Source: Alteraquisediminimonas sediminicola (GTDB lineage Bacteria; Pseudomonadota; Alphaproteobacteria; Sphingomonadales; Sphingomonadaceae). Taken from it: a DNA stretch of 64,000 nucleotides. Positions within the stretch are counted from its first letter, which is position 1. Each line of letters begins with the position of its first letter. Below are positions 8,646-18,048 of the stretch, one piece after another. The position numbers and the translations under genes were made by a program. Under the pieces are notes generated by a model. It made no database searches. It was not told where the DNA came from and saw only the letters and a list, made by a program, of their open reading frames with translations. Location: positions 620,001 to 684,000 of the forward strand of contig NZ_JAHXZS010000001.1 in the NCBI RefSeq assembly GCF_019740335.1, given 5' to 3'.

Positions 8646-9659
8646 GTGACGAATAATGTCGTGCCAATCCATCGCAAGTCCGAACCGTCCCTTCAGCCCA
8701 TTCTGGACTTGGTCGCGGGCGGGATGAATCAGGTCAATGCGGTCATCCTTGATCGGATGCAAAGCCGCATTCCGTTGATCCCGGAACTGGCAGGCCATTT
8801 GATTGCAGGCGGCGGCAAACGCCTGCGCCCGATGCTGACCTTGGCCTGTGCGAAGCTGCTCGAATATTCGGGCGACCGCCATTATAAATTAGCCGCCGCC
8901 GTGGAGTTCATCCACACTGCGACCTTGCTGCATGACGATGTCGTCGACGGTTCCGGCATGCGTCGGGGCAAACGCACCGCCAACATCATCTGGGGCAACC
9001 CCGCAAGCGTGCTGGTCGGCGATTTCCTGTTCAGCCGTTCCTTTGAATTGATGGTCGAGGATGGCTCGCTGCGCGTCCTGAAAATCCTCGCCAATGCGTC
9101 CGCCGTGATTGCCGAGGGCGAGGTCAATCAATTGACTGCCCAGCGCCAGATCGACACGAGCGAAGCCAAATATCTTGAGATTATCGGTGCTAAAACCGCT
9201 GCCCTGTTCTCCGCCGCCTGCCGCATTTCCGCCGTGGTCGCGGAACGTGATGAAAAGGTCGAAGACGCGCTCGATTCCTATGGCCGCTATCTCGGCATCG
9301 CGTTTCAATTGGTCGATGACGCGATTGACTATGTCTCGGACGAACAGACGATGGGCAAGGACACCGGCGACGATTTCCGCGACGGCAAGATCACCCTGCC
9401 GGTCATCCTTGCCTATGCCCGGGGCGACGATCAGGCCCGCGCATTCTGGAAAGACGCCATGGAAGGCCGCCGCGTCAGCGACGACGATCTGTTGCACGCC
9501 AAGCAATTGCTCCAGCAGACCGATGCCATTGCCGACACCCTCGCCAAAGCGCGCTTTTACGGCCAACAGGCCATCGACACCCTTGGTGCATTCCCGAATG
9601 GCCAAGCCAAGGCCGCATTGATCGAAGCCGTCGAATTCGCCGTCGCACGGGCGTTTTGA
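8646..9659 (+). CDS. ispB: Polyprenyl (octaprenyl-type) diphosphate synthase
   Basis: A trans-prenyltransferase that builds the ubiquinone side chain from isopentenyl diphosphate. The first aspartate-rich motif is DDVVD (residues 97-101) within LLHDDVVDGSGMRRG, and the second is DDAID in FQLVDDAIDYVSDE. AGGGKRLRPMLTLACA is the substrate-binding helix. The frame is open far upstream. The GTG at 8646 (337 residues) matches usual lengths and has GGGGAG 12 bases upstream; ATG 8616 is the alternative. Chain length cannot be set from the sequence by eye; ubiquinone-10 (decaprenyl) is common in Sphingomonadales, so the symbol is a family name only. Confidence 0.93.
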   Translation: MTNNVVPIHRKSEPSLQPILDLVAGGMNQVNAVILDRMQSRIPLIPELAGHLIAGGGKRLRPMLTLACAKLLEYSGDRHYKLAAAVEFIHTATLLHDDVVDGSGMRRGKRTANIIWGNPASVLVGDFLFSRSFELMVEDGSLRVLKILANASAVIAEGEVNQLTAQRQIDTSEAKYLEIIGAKTAALFSAACRISAVVAERDEKVEDALDSYGRYLGIAFQLVDDAIDYVSDEQTMGKDTGDDFRDGKITLPVILAYARGDDQARAFWKDAMEGRRVSDDDLLHAKQLLQQTDAIADTLAKARFYGQQAIDTLGAFPNGQAKAALIEAVEFAVARAF

Positions 9660-9665
9660 GATAAG

Positions 9666-9691
9666 CCTCAAACGCCAGCCGGCGCTTGAGG
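9666..9691. terminator. Bidirectional hairpin between convergent genes
   Basis: CCTCAA-a-CGCC pairs with GGCG-c-TTGAGG around a four-base AGCC loop. It lies in the 34 bp between the converging prenyl synthase and aminotransferase genes. There is no strong T tract on either side, so the terminator call rests on position and stem strength. Confidence 0.55.
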
Positions 9692-9693
9692 GA

Positions 9694-10998
9694 CTATAAC
9701 AAAGAGTCCAAACAACCCCCAAAGATCGACATCATCAGATCGATCTCCGCCTCTTCGATAATGAGCGGCGGCGACAGGGCGATGGTGTCGCCGGTCGCGC
9801 GGACCAATAGGCCTGCATTGAAGCACGCGACAAACAGATCATAGCCCCGCACCCCCGGGGCACCGTCGCGCGGCTGCAGTTCAATCCCCGCGACCAGACC
9901 GTAATTTCGCACATCCGCCACCAAGGGGTGATGATCGAACTGATGGACCGCCGCTTCCCATTTGGCGTGGAGCGTCGCGCCGCGAGAGAGCAGCCCTTCC
10001 CGTGCATAAATATCCAGCGTCGCCAGCCCCGCCGCACAGGCCACCGGATGGCCGGAATAGGTATAGCCATGCGCCAGTTCGATCGCGTTCACCGGTCCCT
10101 GCATCATCGCATCGTGAATCTCGCGGCTGCAAAACACCGCGCCCATCGGGATGCAGCCATTGGTCAACCCTTTGGCGGTCGTCACCATATCCGGCACCAC
10201 GCCGAAGGCCTCGACCCCAAAAGGTGTCCCCAATCGCCCAAATCCGGTGATGACCTCATCGAAAATCAGCAAAATGCCATGACGCGTCGCAATTTCGCGC
10301 AGCCGATCAAGATACCCCTTGGGCGGCAGCAACACCCCCGTGGACCCGGCCATCGGCTCGACAATCACCGCCGCAATCGTCTCCGCCCCATGTAATTGCA
10401 CCAGCCGTTCCAGATCGTCGGCCAGTTCCACCCCATGTTCGGGCTGGCCTTTGGTGAACGCATTGCGTGCCGGATCATGGGTGTGGCGGAGATGATCGAC
10501 GCCGGGCAATTGCGCCGCGAACTGGCGACGATTGCCAACCAGCCCGCCAACCGAAATGCCGCCAAAGCCGACGCCATGATAGCCACGTTCGCGCCCGATG
10601 AACTTGGTCCGCGTCCCCTGCCCACAGGCGCGGTGATAGGCGAGCGCGATCTTGAGCGCGGTATCGACCGATTCCGACCCCGAATTGGTGAAAAAGATGC
10701 GATCCAGCCCCCCCGGCGCAATCGAGGTCAGCGCCTCGGCAAAGCGAAACGCAATCGGATGGCCCATTTGAAAGGTCGGCGCGAAATCCAATTCCCCCAA
10801 TTGCCGCGCCACCGCCTCGGTAATTTCCGCGCGGCCATGGCCCGCATTCACACACCATAAGCCCGAGGTACCGTCCAGCACCTTGCGCCCGTCATCCGCC
10901 ATATACCACATGCCCTTGGCCGAAGAGAGTAACCTTGGCGCGGCCTTGAATTGGCGGTTCGCGGTGAACGGCATCCAGAATTGGTCGAGGTGGATCAC
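9694..10998 (-). CDS. Class III omega-aminotransferase (beta-alanine/omega-amino acid:pyruvate type)
   Basis: 434 residues of a PLP fold-type I aminotransferase. The start MIHLDQFWMPFTANRQFK is characteristic of omega-amino acid:pyruvate aminotransferases. NSGSESVDTALK binds the cofactor phosphate, IFDEVITGFGRLG carries the conserved Asp, and TTAKGLTNGCIPMGAV carries the Schiff-base lysine. Such enzymes transfer amino groups from beta-alanine or other omega-amino acids to pyruvate. It is a single-gene unit, divergent from the small membrane protein at 11138. Confidence 0.92.
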   Translation of the reverse strand: MIHLDQFWMPFTANRQFKAAPRLLSSAKGMWYMADDGRKVLDGTSGLWCVNAGHGRAEITEAVARQLGELDFAPTFQMGHPIAFRFAEALTSIAPGGLDRIFFTNSGSESVDTALKIALAYHRACGQGTRTKFIGRERGYHGVGFGGISVGGLVGNRRQFAAQLPGVDHLRHTHDPARNAFTKGQPEHGVELADDLERLVQLHGAETIAAVIVEPMAGSTGVLLPPKGYLDRLREIATRHGILLIFDEVITGFGRLGTPFGVEAFGVVPDMVTTAKGLTNGCIPMGAVFCSREIHDAMMQGPVNAIELAHGYTYSGHPVACAAGLATLDIYAREGLLSRGATLHAKWEAAVHQFDHHPLVADVRNYGLVAGIELQPRDGAPGVRGYDLFVACFNAGLLVRATGDTIALSPPLIIEEAEIDLMMSIFGGCLDSLL

Positions 10999-11137
10999 AA
11001 AGAGTTCCTTCGCGCAAAGAGGGAAAGCACCTGATATTTCGATGTTTAGCCTGTATTATTCGACCTGTCAGCCACCATCCAAAGGGTAAATATAATCGGC
11101 ATTGGCAAATAACCTCGCCACGCGATAATAAGGCGCC

Positions 11138-11488
11138 ATGCCCCTTCCCCGCCCCTCCACGCCGCGCGCGGCGTTTCGCGATCTTGCTGCGTTTTTTTCG
11201 ACCAGCGGAAAACGCAATTATGCCTTGATTGTCTTGTCGCTGCTCATGCCCCTTCTCATGCTGGCCGCGGTGATGCATGATTTCCGCCGACCAGCCCAGA
11301 CGGAAGAAGACCTGATGGTGTTCGGCGACATCCTGCCTGAAAATCCGGACAATCCGATGTACAAGGAATGGCAGGCCCGCAAGCTTGCCGATTTCAACCG
11401 CCGTCGCGATGCGCAGGCCGCTGCCGAAGCCGCCAAGCGCAAGAGCTTCCAAAAGCTCGCCGACGATCTGGGCATGAAAACCGAGTGA
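11138..11488 (+). CDS. Small single-pass membrane protein, unknown function
   Basis: 116 residues: a basic N-terminus, one membrane helix (about residues 29-46, ALIVLSLLMPLLMLAAVM), then a soluble tail with DILPENPDNPMYKEWQARKLADF and an Ala/Lys-rich helix. I do not recognise a named family. Its stop overlaps the GTG start of ribD, so it is transcribed and probably translated with the riboflavin genes. That overlap is the only hint of function. Confidence 0.75.
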   Translation: MPLPRPSTPRAAFRDLAAFFSTSGKRNYALIVLSLLMPLLMLAAVMHDFRRPAQTEEDLMVFGDILPENPDNPMYKEWQARKLADFNRRRDAQAAAEAAKRKSFQKLADDLGMKTE

Positions 11489-12462
11489 GCCTCGACGCCC
11501 GCTTGATGGCGGCAGCGCTGGCGCTCTCCACACGTGGACGGGCGCGCACCATGCCTAATCCCAATGTCGGGTGCGTGCTCGTGCGCGACGGCAAGGTCAT
11601 CGGCAGGGGCTGGACCCAGGTCGGTGGCCGCCCCCATGCCGAGGCGATGGCACTCGAACAAGCCGGCGAACAGGCCAAGGGCGCGACCGCTTATGTCACG
11701 CTCGAACCCTGCGCTCATGAAAGCCCGCGCGGGCCATGTTGCACCGATCTGTTGATCGCCTCCGGGATCTGCCGGGTGGTCGCCGCCCTCACCGATCCCG
11801 ACCCCCGCACCTCGGGTCAAGGCTTTGCCCGGTTGCGGGCGGCAGGCATCACCGTCGATATTTTGCACAGCGCTACTGCCGCCGCGCGCGATGTCCTTGC
11901 CGGATGGCTGATGCAGATCGAACACCAGCGCCCGTTCGTCACGCTCAAACTCGCGACCTCATTGGACGGCTGCATCGCGCGGGAAAATGGCGAAAGCCAG
12001 TGGATAACGGGCGAGACCGCGCGGCGGCATGTCCATCTGGAGCGCGCGCGCCATGATGCGATCTTGGTCGGACGCGGCACATTCGATGCAGATGCGCCCC
12101 GGCTCGATGTCCGACTGGAAGGGCTGGAAAACCGCGCCCCTAAACGCATCCTTCTCAGCCGCCAGCCTGCGCCAATGGGCTGGACCGGCATCACCTCGCC
12201 ACAATCCATCACCGGCCTTCATGACGTCCAATATCTGATGGTCGAGGGCGGCGCAGAGACCGCCGCCGCGTTTTTAAAGGCAGGTCTGGTGGATCGGTTG
12301 CTCTTGTATCGCGCCCCGATTTTGATCGGTCGGGGCAAGGCCTGTCTCGGCGATATCGGCCTCAATTCACTGGCCGATGCCCATGGCCAATGGCGACAGA
12401 TCGACAAGCGCACCCTTGGCATCGACACGCTCGACGTATACCAACGCGCCCAACAGCTTTGA
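11485..12462 (+). CDS. ribD: Bifunctional deaminase/reductase RibD (riboflavin synthesis)
   Basis: This enzyme deaminates the pyrimidine product of GTP cyclohydrolase II and then reduces its ribose. The N-terminal deaminase has PNPNVGCVLV, the zinc/catalytic HAE motif (GRPHAEAMALE) and the TLEPCAH...GPCC zinc cysteines. The C-terminal reductase begins PFVTLKLATSLDGCIA and ends with MVEGGAETAAAFL. The GTG start overlaps the previous stop (GTGA) and gives 325 residues; a later ATG at 11506 would trim the first helix. The reductase half is at the short end for the family. First rib gene of the cluster. Confidence 0.94.
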   Translation: MSLDARLMAAALALSTRGRARTMPNPNVGCVLVRDGKVIGRGWTQVGGRPHAEAMALEQAGEQAKGATAYVTLEPCAHESPRGPCCTDLLIASGICRVVAALTDPDPRTSGQGFARLRAAGITVDILHSATAAARDVLAGWLMQIEHQRPFVTLKLATSLDGCIARENGESQWITGETARRHVHLERARHDAILVGRGTFDADAPRLDVRLEGLENRAPKRILLSRQPAPMGWTGITSPQSITGLHDVQYLMVEGGAETAAAFLKAGLVDRLLLYRAPILIGRGKACLGDIGLNSLADAHGQWRQIDKRTLGIDTLDVYQRAQQL

Positions 12463-12484
12463 CGACATCAGATAAGGCGACATC

Positions 12485-13090
12485 ATGTTCACAGGCATCA
12501 TTTCCGACATCGGCACCATTCGCAAGGTCGAACAGCGTGGCGACCTGCGGGCTGAAATCGCCTGTGGCTATGAAATGGGCGGCGTGGATATTGGCGCCTC
12601 GATTGCCTGTTCCGGCGTCTGCCTGACGGTCGTGTCCAAGACCGCCGACAGCTTCACGATCGACATTTCCGCCGAATCCCTCTCGCGCACCGCGCCGGGC
12701 CTGTTTGTCGAGGGCAACCGCCTCAATCTCGAACGCGCGTTGAAGCTCGGCGATGAATTGGGCGGCCATATCGTCACCGGCCATGTCGATGGCGTGGGCG
12801 AGGTCATTGCTGTCGAACCCAAGGGCGATTCGCACAAGATCACGATCCGCGCCCCCAAATCGCTGGCCGCGTTCATCGCCCCCAAGGGGTCGATCACGCT
12901 CGACGGCATTTCGCTCACGGTCAATGACGTGATGGACGAAGCCGACGGCCATGCGCTGTTCACGATCAACATCATCCCGCACACATGGGAAATGACGACC
13001 TTTTCCAGCCTGACAATGGGGCGCAAGCTCAACATCGAAATCGATGTGTTGGCCCGTTACCTCCAACGGATGCAGTCCGTCCGGGGCTAA
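12485..13090 (+). CDS. ribE: Riboflavin synthase alpha subunit
   Basis: This enzyme dismutates two 6,7-dimethyl-8-ribityllumazines to riboflavin. Its 201 residues form the typical duplicated barrel: the N-terminal half starts MFTGIISDIGTI with SIACSGVCLTV, and the second half carries GGHIVTGHVDGVG and KGSITLDGISLTVNDV. It lies 22 bp after ribD and upstream of ribBX. No FMN-riboswitch-like leader is evident before it or before ribD. Confidence 0.96.
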   Translation: MFTGIISDIGTIRKVEQRGDLRAEIACGYEMGGVDIGASIACSGVCLTVVSKTADSFTIDISAESLSRTAPGLFVEGNRLNLERALKLGDELGGHIVTGHVDGVGEVIAVEPKGDSHKITIRAPKSLAAFIAPKGSITLDGISLTVNDVMDEADGHALFTINIIPHTWEMTTFSSLTMGRKLNIEIDVLARYLQRMQSVRG

Positions 13091-13135
13091 TCATTGAGCG
13101 CTCCAAATAGGCCAATGTGACATTCTCGCTTGCCA

Positions 13136-13153
13136 ATCACATTTCAATGTGAT
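13136..13153. promoter_or_regulatory. Palindrome overlapping the start region of the HTH-RibB gene
   Basis: ATCACATT and AATGTGAT are perfect inverted 8-mers separated by TC. They end 10 bases before the likely ATG at 13164. A third AATGTGA copy lies at 13114-13120. The palindrome sits directly upstream of a gene whose product begins with a helix-turn-helix domain, so it is a candidate operator. Binding is inferred, not shown. Confidence 0.5.
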
Positions 13154-13163
13154 GATTGAGCAC

Positions 13164-14435
13164 ATGAGCAGCGAACTGATCCAACGACTCCGCAACCTTG
13201 TCGCCAAGGGTTCCATCTCCCGTTCGGGGCTGGCCCGCGCCGCAGGTCTTCACGCCAACACGCTCCGCGATCTTGATGCGCCGGACTGGAATCCGACTGC
13301 CGACACGCTGCGCAAGCTCGAAGCCTATCTCGACCTGCGTGAGGCGCGCCCTGCCCTTGTCCCGATTGAAGAAATCATCGAGGAAGCGCGCAACGGGCGC
13401 ATGTTCATCCTCGTCGATGACGAAGACCGCGAAAATGAGGGCGACCTCATCATCCCGGCGCAAATGGCGACCCCGAATGCGATCAACTTCATGGCGATGC
13501 ATGGCCGCGGGCTGATCTGCCTGACGATGACCAAATCCCGCTGTGAATATCTCGGCCTTGAATTGATGAGCCGCCAAAATGGCACCCGTCATGAAACCGC
13601 CTTCACCGTCTCGATCGAGGCGCGCGAAGGTGTCACCACCGGCATTTCTGCGGGCGACCGCGCGCGGACCATCGGTGTGGCGATCGACGGCAGCAAAGGC
13701 CCGGAAGATATCGTCACTCCCGGCCATGTCTTTCCGCTGATCGCCCGCGATGGCGGTGTACTGGTCCGTGCGGGCCATACCGAAGCCGCGGTCGATGTGT
13801 CGCGCCTTGCCGGTCTCAACCCATCGGGCGTGATCTGCGAGATCATGAAGGACGATGGCACGATGGCGCGGTTCGACGATTGTGTCGCCTTCGCCCAGAA
13901 ACATGGCCTGAAAATGGGCACGATTCGCGATCTCATCGCCTATCGCCGCCAATATGATCATCTCGTCGAACTGGTGTCGGAAGGCGCGTTCGTCTCGGAT
14001 TATGGCGGCGACTGGACCGCCAAGACCTTCCGCAACAAGATCGACGGCTCGCTCAACATCGTCCTGCAAAAAGGCCGGGTTGTCCCCGATCAGCCGACCC
14101 TGTGCCGCGTCCATTCTATCTCGATCTTTTCCGATCTGCTCGGCCAGCCGGGCGCAAGGAAGCGCATCCTGCAACGCTCGATGGCTGAAATCGGGCGCGA
14201 GGGCGCGGGCGTCATCGTCCTGCTCTCGCCCAATGATCCAGATCGTCTGGTCGCGGAAATCGCGGGTGAAGCTGGCGAAGCGATGGATCTGCGGACCTAT
14301 GGCATCGGCGCGCAAATTCTCGCCGAACTCGGCGTGCATGAAATGATCCTGCTGACGAATTCCAGCCGCCATATCGTCGCGCTGGAAGGTTATGGCATCA
14401 ATATCGTCGGCGAACGGCCGATCCCGGAGGCTTGA
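13164..14435 (+). CDS. ribB: 3,4-dihydroxy-2-butanone 4-phosphate synthase with N-terminal HTH and degenerate GTP cyclohydrolase II domain (RibBX type)
   Basis: 423 residues in three parts. Residues 5-57 resemble an XRE/Cro helix-turn-helix ([20 protein letters not shown]). Residues 66-265 are an intact DHBP synthase with [11 protein letters not shown] and HTEAAVD, which makes the four-carbon riboflavin precursor from ribulose 5-phosphate. Residues 270-423 match the GTP cyclohydrolase II fold, keeping [12 protein letters not shown], but the zinc-binding cysteines are absent: HSECLTGD-type sequence is HSISIFSD, and the Cys-x-Cys segment reads GQPGARK. The RQEGRGIGL segment is also lost. The protein should therefore supply only the RibB activity, and a separate ribA is needed elsewhere. 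ATG 13164 is preferred over GTG 13149 because the latter lies within the palindrome. Confidence 0.93.
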   Translation: MSSELIQRLRNLVAKGSISRSGLARAAGLHANTLRDLDAPDWNPTADTLRKLEAYLDLREARPALVPIEEIIEEARNGRMFILVDDEDRENEGDLIIPAQMATPNAINFMAMHGRGLICLTMTKSRCEYLGLELMSRQNGTRHETAFTVSIEAREGVTTGISAGDRARTIGVAIDGSKGPEDIVTPGHVFPLIARDGGVLVRAGHTEAAVDVSRLAGLNPSGVICEIMKDDGTMARFDDCVAFAQKHGLKMGTIRDLIAYRRQYDHLVELVSEGAFVSDYGGDWTAKTFRNKIDGSLNIVLQKGRVVPDQPTLCRVHSISIFSDLLGQPGARKRILQRSMAEIGREGAGVIVLLSPNDPDRLVAEIAGEAGEAMDLRTYGIGAQILAELGVHEMILLTNSSRHIVALEGYGINIVGERPIPEA

Positions 14436-14437
14436 TA

Positions 14438-14857
14438 ATGGCAAAAATTCTCTTGGTGGAAGCCCGCTTCTACACCCATCTCAATGACATGCTGCTGGAC
14501 GGCGCGCGCCATGCTTTGGAAGAAGCCGGGCATCAACATGAAACCCTCACCGTGCCGGGCGCGCTCGAAATCCCGGCGGCGATTGCCTTTGCCGCAGAAT
14601 CCGGGCGCTATGATGCGTTCGTCGCCTTGGGCGTCGTGATCCGGGGCGAAACCTATCATTTCGAAATCGTTGCGGGCGAAAGCGCGCGCGGCATCATGGC
14701 GTTGACCATGGATGGCATCGCCATCGGCAATGGCATTTTGACGGTCGAAAATGAGGCCCAAGCCCTGACCCGCGCCAAGCGTGCGGAAAAGGACAAGGGT
14801 GGCGAGGCCGCCAAGGCCGCGCTCGCCCTGCTCGATCTCAAGAGCCGCTTCGCCTGA
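14438..14857 (+). CDS. ribH: 6,7-dimethyl-8-ribityllumazine synthase
   Basis: 139 residues of the lumazine synthase fold: [18 protein letters not shown], then [20 protein letters not shown] with the catalytic histidine, and the C-terminal [10 protein letters not shown] segment. It condenses the RibB and RibD-pathway products. The ATG at 14438 has GGAGG seven bases upstream. A TTG at 14432 overlaps the previous stop but lacks correct spacing. It is the last rib gene; hisG follows after 86 bp. Confidence 0.95.
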   Translation: MAKILLVEARFYTHLNDMLLDGARHALEEAGHQHETLTVPGALEIPAAIAFAAESGRYDAFVALGVVIRGETYHFEIVAGESARGIMALTMDGIAIGNGILTVENEAQALTRAKRAEKDKGGEAAKAALALLDLKSRFA

Positions 14858-14943
14858 TCAACAGGGGCGCGGATGCGCTGATCCGATATTCCGGCACGGC
14901 TTTGCTTGCGTCCGGGCGGCGCAGAACGTAAAGCGCGGCTATC

Positions 14944-15606
14944 ATGTCGGATCAGATCATCTTCGCCGTGCCCAAGGGCCGCATCCTGGACGAAGCCTTG
15001 CCCATGCTGGCAAAGGCGGGAATTGAGCCGGAAGCCAGCTTTCACGACCCCAAATGCCGGGCGTTGCGCTTTGCCACCAACCGCCCGGACATTGGCATCA
15101 TTCGCGTCCGCGCGTTCGATGTGGCGACGTTTGTCGCGCATGGCGCGGCGCAATTGGGCATTGTCGGTTCGGATGTGATCGACGAATTCAACTATTCCGA
15201 ACTTTATGCGCCGGTCGATCTCAACATCGGCCATTGCCGCATTTCGGTCGCGGAACCGACCGATATGGCGCTCCATGACGATCCACGCAGCTGGAGCCAT
15301 GTCCGCGTCGCGACCAAATATCCCGGCATCACCAAGCGCTATTTCGAAGCGCGCGGCGTGCAGGCCGAATGCGTTAAGCTCAACGGCGCGATGGAATTGG
15401 CCCCGACCCTCGGCCTGTCGAGCCGGATCGTCGATCTGGTATCTTCCGGCAAGACGTTGAAGGACAATGGGCTGGTCGAAGTCGAAGTGATTTCGCAGGT
15501 CTCCGCCCGGCTGGTCGTCAATCGCGCCGCGTTCAAGACGCGCGCCGATGTGATCGGGCCGATTGTGCAGGCGTTCCGGGAGGCTGTCCGTGCCGATACG
15601 GCTTGA
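14944..15606 (+). CDS. hisG: ATP phosphoribosyltransferase, short form
   Basis: First enzyme of histidine synthesis, joining ATP and PRPP. 220 residues begin [20 protein letters not shown] and include the PRPP-binding region [19 protein letters not shown]. The length is that of the short HisG form, which lacks the C-terminal regulatory domain and in known cases needs the HisZ subunit. No hisZ is in this window. The 3' end overlaps hisD by 17 bp. Confidence 0.94.
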   Translation: MSDQIIFAVPKGRILDEALPMLAKAGIEPEASFHDPKCRALRFATNRPDIGIIRVRAFDVATFVAHGAAQLGIVGSDVIDEFNYSELYAPVDLNIGHCRISVAEPTDMALHDDPRSWSHVRVATKYPGITKRYFEARGVQAECVKLNGAMELAPTLGLSSRIVDLVSSGKTLKDNGLVEVEVISQVSARLVVNRAAFKTRADVIGPIVQAFREAVRADTA

Positions 15607-16882
15607 CGCACAAGATTCGGGCTTTGCCGCGCAGTTCGACAATATTGTCCACGCCCGGCGCGAGGCCGATCAAGATGTGTCGCGCGATGTCGCCGCGATC
15701 CTTGCCGACGTCCGCCAAAACGGCGACACGGCAGTGGCCGCGCTCACCGCGAAATTCGATGGTTTCGATCTTGAACAGCACGGCTGGCAAATAGACCGCG
15801 CCGCCTGCAAAGCCGCGCTTGAAGGACTTGCACCCGAACTTCGCGCCGCGCTCGAATGCGCCGCCGAGCGCATCCGCGCCTATCACGCCGCGCAAAAACC
15901 GGAAAATCGCGACTATACCGACGAAACCGGCGTTCGCCTCGGCGCGCGCTGGGGCGCGGTCGATGCCGCCGGGATTTATGTGCCGGGTGGCCGCGCCTCT
16001 TATCCGTCCTCCGTATTGATGAACGCCATTCCGGCCAAGGTCGCGGGCGTCACCCGGCTGGTCATGACCGTGCCGACCCCCAAGGGGGAGATCAATCCGC
16101 TGGTGCTGGCCGCAGCCGAACTCGCAGGCGTCGATGAATTATGGCGTATCGGCGGCGCACAGGCGATTGGCGCGCTGGCTTATGGCACCGACAAGATCAA
16201 GCCGGTGGACGTCATCACCGGCCCCGGCAATGCTTGGGTGGCCGAGGCCAAGCGCCAGGTCTTTGGCGTGGTCGGCATCGATATGGTCGCAGGTCCAAGC
16301 GAAATTCTCGTGGTCGCGGACGGCAAAAATGACCCCGAATGGATCGCCGCCGATTTGCTCAGCCAGGCCGAACATGACCCAAGCAGCCAATCCATTCTCA
16401 TCACCGATGACAGCAGCTTCGCCGATGCGGTCGAGGCCGCCATTGCGCGTCAATTGGATGCCCTCGCCACCGGCCCGGTCGCCCGCCAAAGCTGGCACGA
16501 ACATGGTGTCATCATCCTGACCGACGATCTACTGGGGTCCGCCGCGCTGATCGACCGGCTGGCGCCCGAACATCTCGAACTGGCGATCGACAATCCGGAC
16601 GCCTTGTTCGATCGGGTGCGCCATGCCGGGTCCGTATTCCTTGGCCGTCATACGCCCGAGGCGGTCGGCGATTATGTCGCCGGTCCCAATCACGTGCTGC
16701 CCACCGGGCGACGCGCGCGTTTTTCCTCCGGCCTTTCGGTGCTCGATTTCATGAAAAGAACCAGCTTCCTCGCCTGCACGGCCAGTTCGATCCAAGCGAT
16801 CGGTCCTGCCGCTGTTGCTTTGGCCGAGGCCGAAGGTCTGCCCGCCCATGCCTCTTCCGTTGCCCGGAGATTATCACGATGA
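15590..16882 (+). CDS. hisD: Histidinol dehydrogenase
   Basis: A zinc-dependent enzyme that oxidises L-histidinol to histidine in two NAD-linked steps. Its 430 residues include [19 protein letters not shown], the family signature around [15 protein letters not shown], the zinc region LLSQAEHDP, and [20 protein letters not shown]. The GTG at 15590 has GGGAGG six bases upstream inside the hisG 3' end. It is translationally coupled to hisG and overlaps nusB by four bases. Confidence 0.95.
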   Translation: MPIRLDAQDSGFAAQFDNIVHARREADQDVSRDVAAILADVRQNGDTAVAALTAKFDGFDLEQHGWQIDRAACKAALEGLAPELRAALECAAERIRAYHAAQKPENRDYTDETGVRLGARWGAVDAAGIYVPGGRASYPSSVLMNAIPAKVAGVTRLVMTVPTPKGEINPLVLAAAELAGVDELWRIGGAQAIGALAYGTDKIKPVDVITGPGNAWVAEAKRQVFGVVGIDMVAGPSEILVVADGKNDPEWIAADLLSQAEHDPSSQSILITDDSSFADAVEAAIARQLDALATGPVARQSWHEHGVIILTDDLLGSAALIDRLAPEHLELAIDNPDALFDRVRHAGSVFLGRHTPEAVGDYVAGPNHVLPTGRRARFSSGLSVLDFMKRTSFLACTASSIQAIGPAAVALAEAEGLPAHASSVARRLSR

Positions 16883-17325
16883 GCCGCTCCAAATCGCGCT
16901 CCGCCGCCCGTCTCGCTGCGGTGCAGGCTTTGTATCAGTTGGAAATGGAGGAAACGAAACTCCCTGTCCTGCTGCATGAATTTCACCAGCATCGGCTGGG
17001 CGCGACGATTGAAGACGCGACCTATGTCGCGGCGGAAGTCACGTTTTTCGATGATATCGTCAAAGGCGTCGATGCCCGCCGCGATGAAATCGACGCGCTG
17101 ATCACCGATCATCTGGCCGAGGGCTGGACGCTGCAACGGCTGGATCGCCCGTTGCGCCAGATCCTGCGCGCCGGAACCTATGAACTGATGGCCCGCATCG
17201 ATGTGCCAACCGCGACCGTCATCAGCGAATATCTCGATGTCGCTGATGCCTTTTACGACAAGCGCGAAAAGGGCTTCGCCAATGGCCTGCTCGATGGCAT
17301 CGCCAAGAAAGTGCGCGGGCAATGA
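16879..17325 (+). CDS. nusB: Transcription antitermination factor NusB
   Basis: 148 residues, all helical, beginning SRSAARLAAVQALYQLEMEE with the NusB arginine-rich first helix that contacts boxA RNA, and ending with YFDVADAF-like and GFANGLLDGIAKK segments. NusB with NusE promotes antitermination in rRNA operons. In many bacteria nusB follows ribH; here hisG-hisD separate them. Start and stop overlap their neighbours as ATGA. Confidence 0.93.
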   Translation: MSRSKSRSAARLAAVQALYQLEMEETKLPVLLHEFHQHRLGATIEDATYVAAEVTFFDDIVKGVDARRDEIDALITDHLAEGWTLQRLDRPLRQILRAGTYELMARIDVPTATVISEYLDVADAFYDKREKGFANGLLDGIAKKVRGQ

Positions 17326-17987
17326 AGCTTATTATCGGCAACAAGGCCTATAGCAGCTGGTCGCTGCGTGGCTGGCTTGCCGCTAAGCAATCAGCCCTGC
17401 CGTTCGAAGAAATCGTCGTGCCGCTGTATGACGACGCATGGGCAAAGCGCCGCAACGATCCCGATCTAGCGCCTTCCGCCGGCAAGGTGCCGACCTTGTG
17501 GGACGGTGAGATTGTGGTGTGGGACAGCCTCGCCATTCTCGAATATCTTGATGAAAAATCGGGCGGCACCCGTTTCTGGCCGCAAGATCCCGCTGCGCGC
17601 GCGATGGCGCGATCAATGGCTGCGGAAATGCACAGCGGCTATATGGCCCTGCGCCGCGAGCATTCGATGAACATCCGCCGCGTCTATCCGGCCCAGCCGC
17701 CATCAGAGGCCGTGCTGGCCGATATCGACCGGATCATGACGCTCTGGGCGCAGGCCCGCGCGCGTTATGGCAGCGATGGCGATTTCCTGTTCGGCGCATT
17801 TGGCGCGGTCGATATCATGTTCGCGCCGGTTATCACCCGGCTCATCACCTACAGCCTGCCGGTCGCGCGCTTTGCGGAAGGCTATATGCAGGCCGTCATC
17901 TCGCACCCGTTCATGCAGGAATGGATCGGCGGCGCACAGGCCGAAGAATGGATCATCGACCGGTTCGAACTGCCCGCGCAATCATAA
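17322..17987 (+). CDS. Glutathione S-transferase family protein
   Basis: 221 residues with a thioredoxin-like N-terminal domain (IIGNKAYSSWSLRGWLA; the SSWSLR serines occupy the usual catalytic position), the cis-proline segment AGKVPTLWDGEIVVWDSLAILEYL split over the glutathione site, and a helical C-terminal half. The substrate is unknown. It overlaps nusB (ATGA) and ends this rightward run. Confidence 0.88.
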   Translation: MKLIIGNKAYSSWSLRGWLAAKQSALPFEEIVVPLYDDAWAKRRNDPDLAPSAGKVPTLWDGEIVVWDSLAILEYLDEKSGGTRFWPQDPAARAMARSMAAEMHSGYMALRREHSMNIRRVYPAQPPSEAVLADIDRIMTLWAQARARYGSDGDFLFGAFGAVDIMFAPVITRLITYSLPVARFAEGYMQAVISHPFMQEWIGGAQAEEWIIDRFELPAQS

Positions 17988-18013
17988 GCAGGCCAGTCAT
18001 CGCAAGCTAAAGT

Positions 18014-18039
18014 GAGGGCGAGGCCAGCCTCGCCCCCTC
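18014..18039. terminator. Hairpin between convergent GST and EipA-like genes
   Basis: GGGCGAGG (18016-18023) pairs with CCTCGCCC (18028-18035) over a CCAG loop, between two converging genes. There is no clear T tract, so termination is inferred from location. Confidence 0.5.
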
Positions 18040-18048
18040 AATTCCTTA

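Noticed and set aside
11100-11140. FMN riboswitch before the riboflavin genes
   Set aside because: No conserved RFN pairing pattern could be seen here or in front of ribE or ribB.
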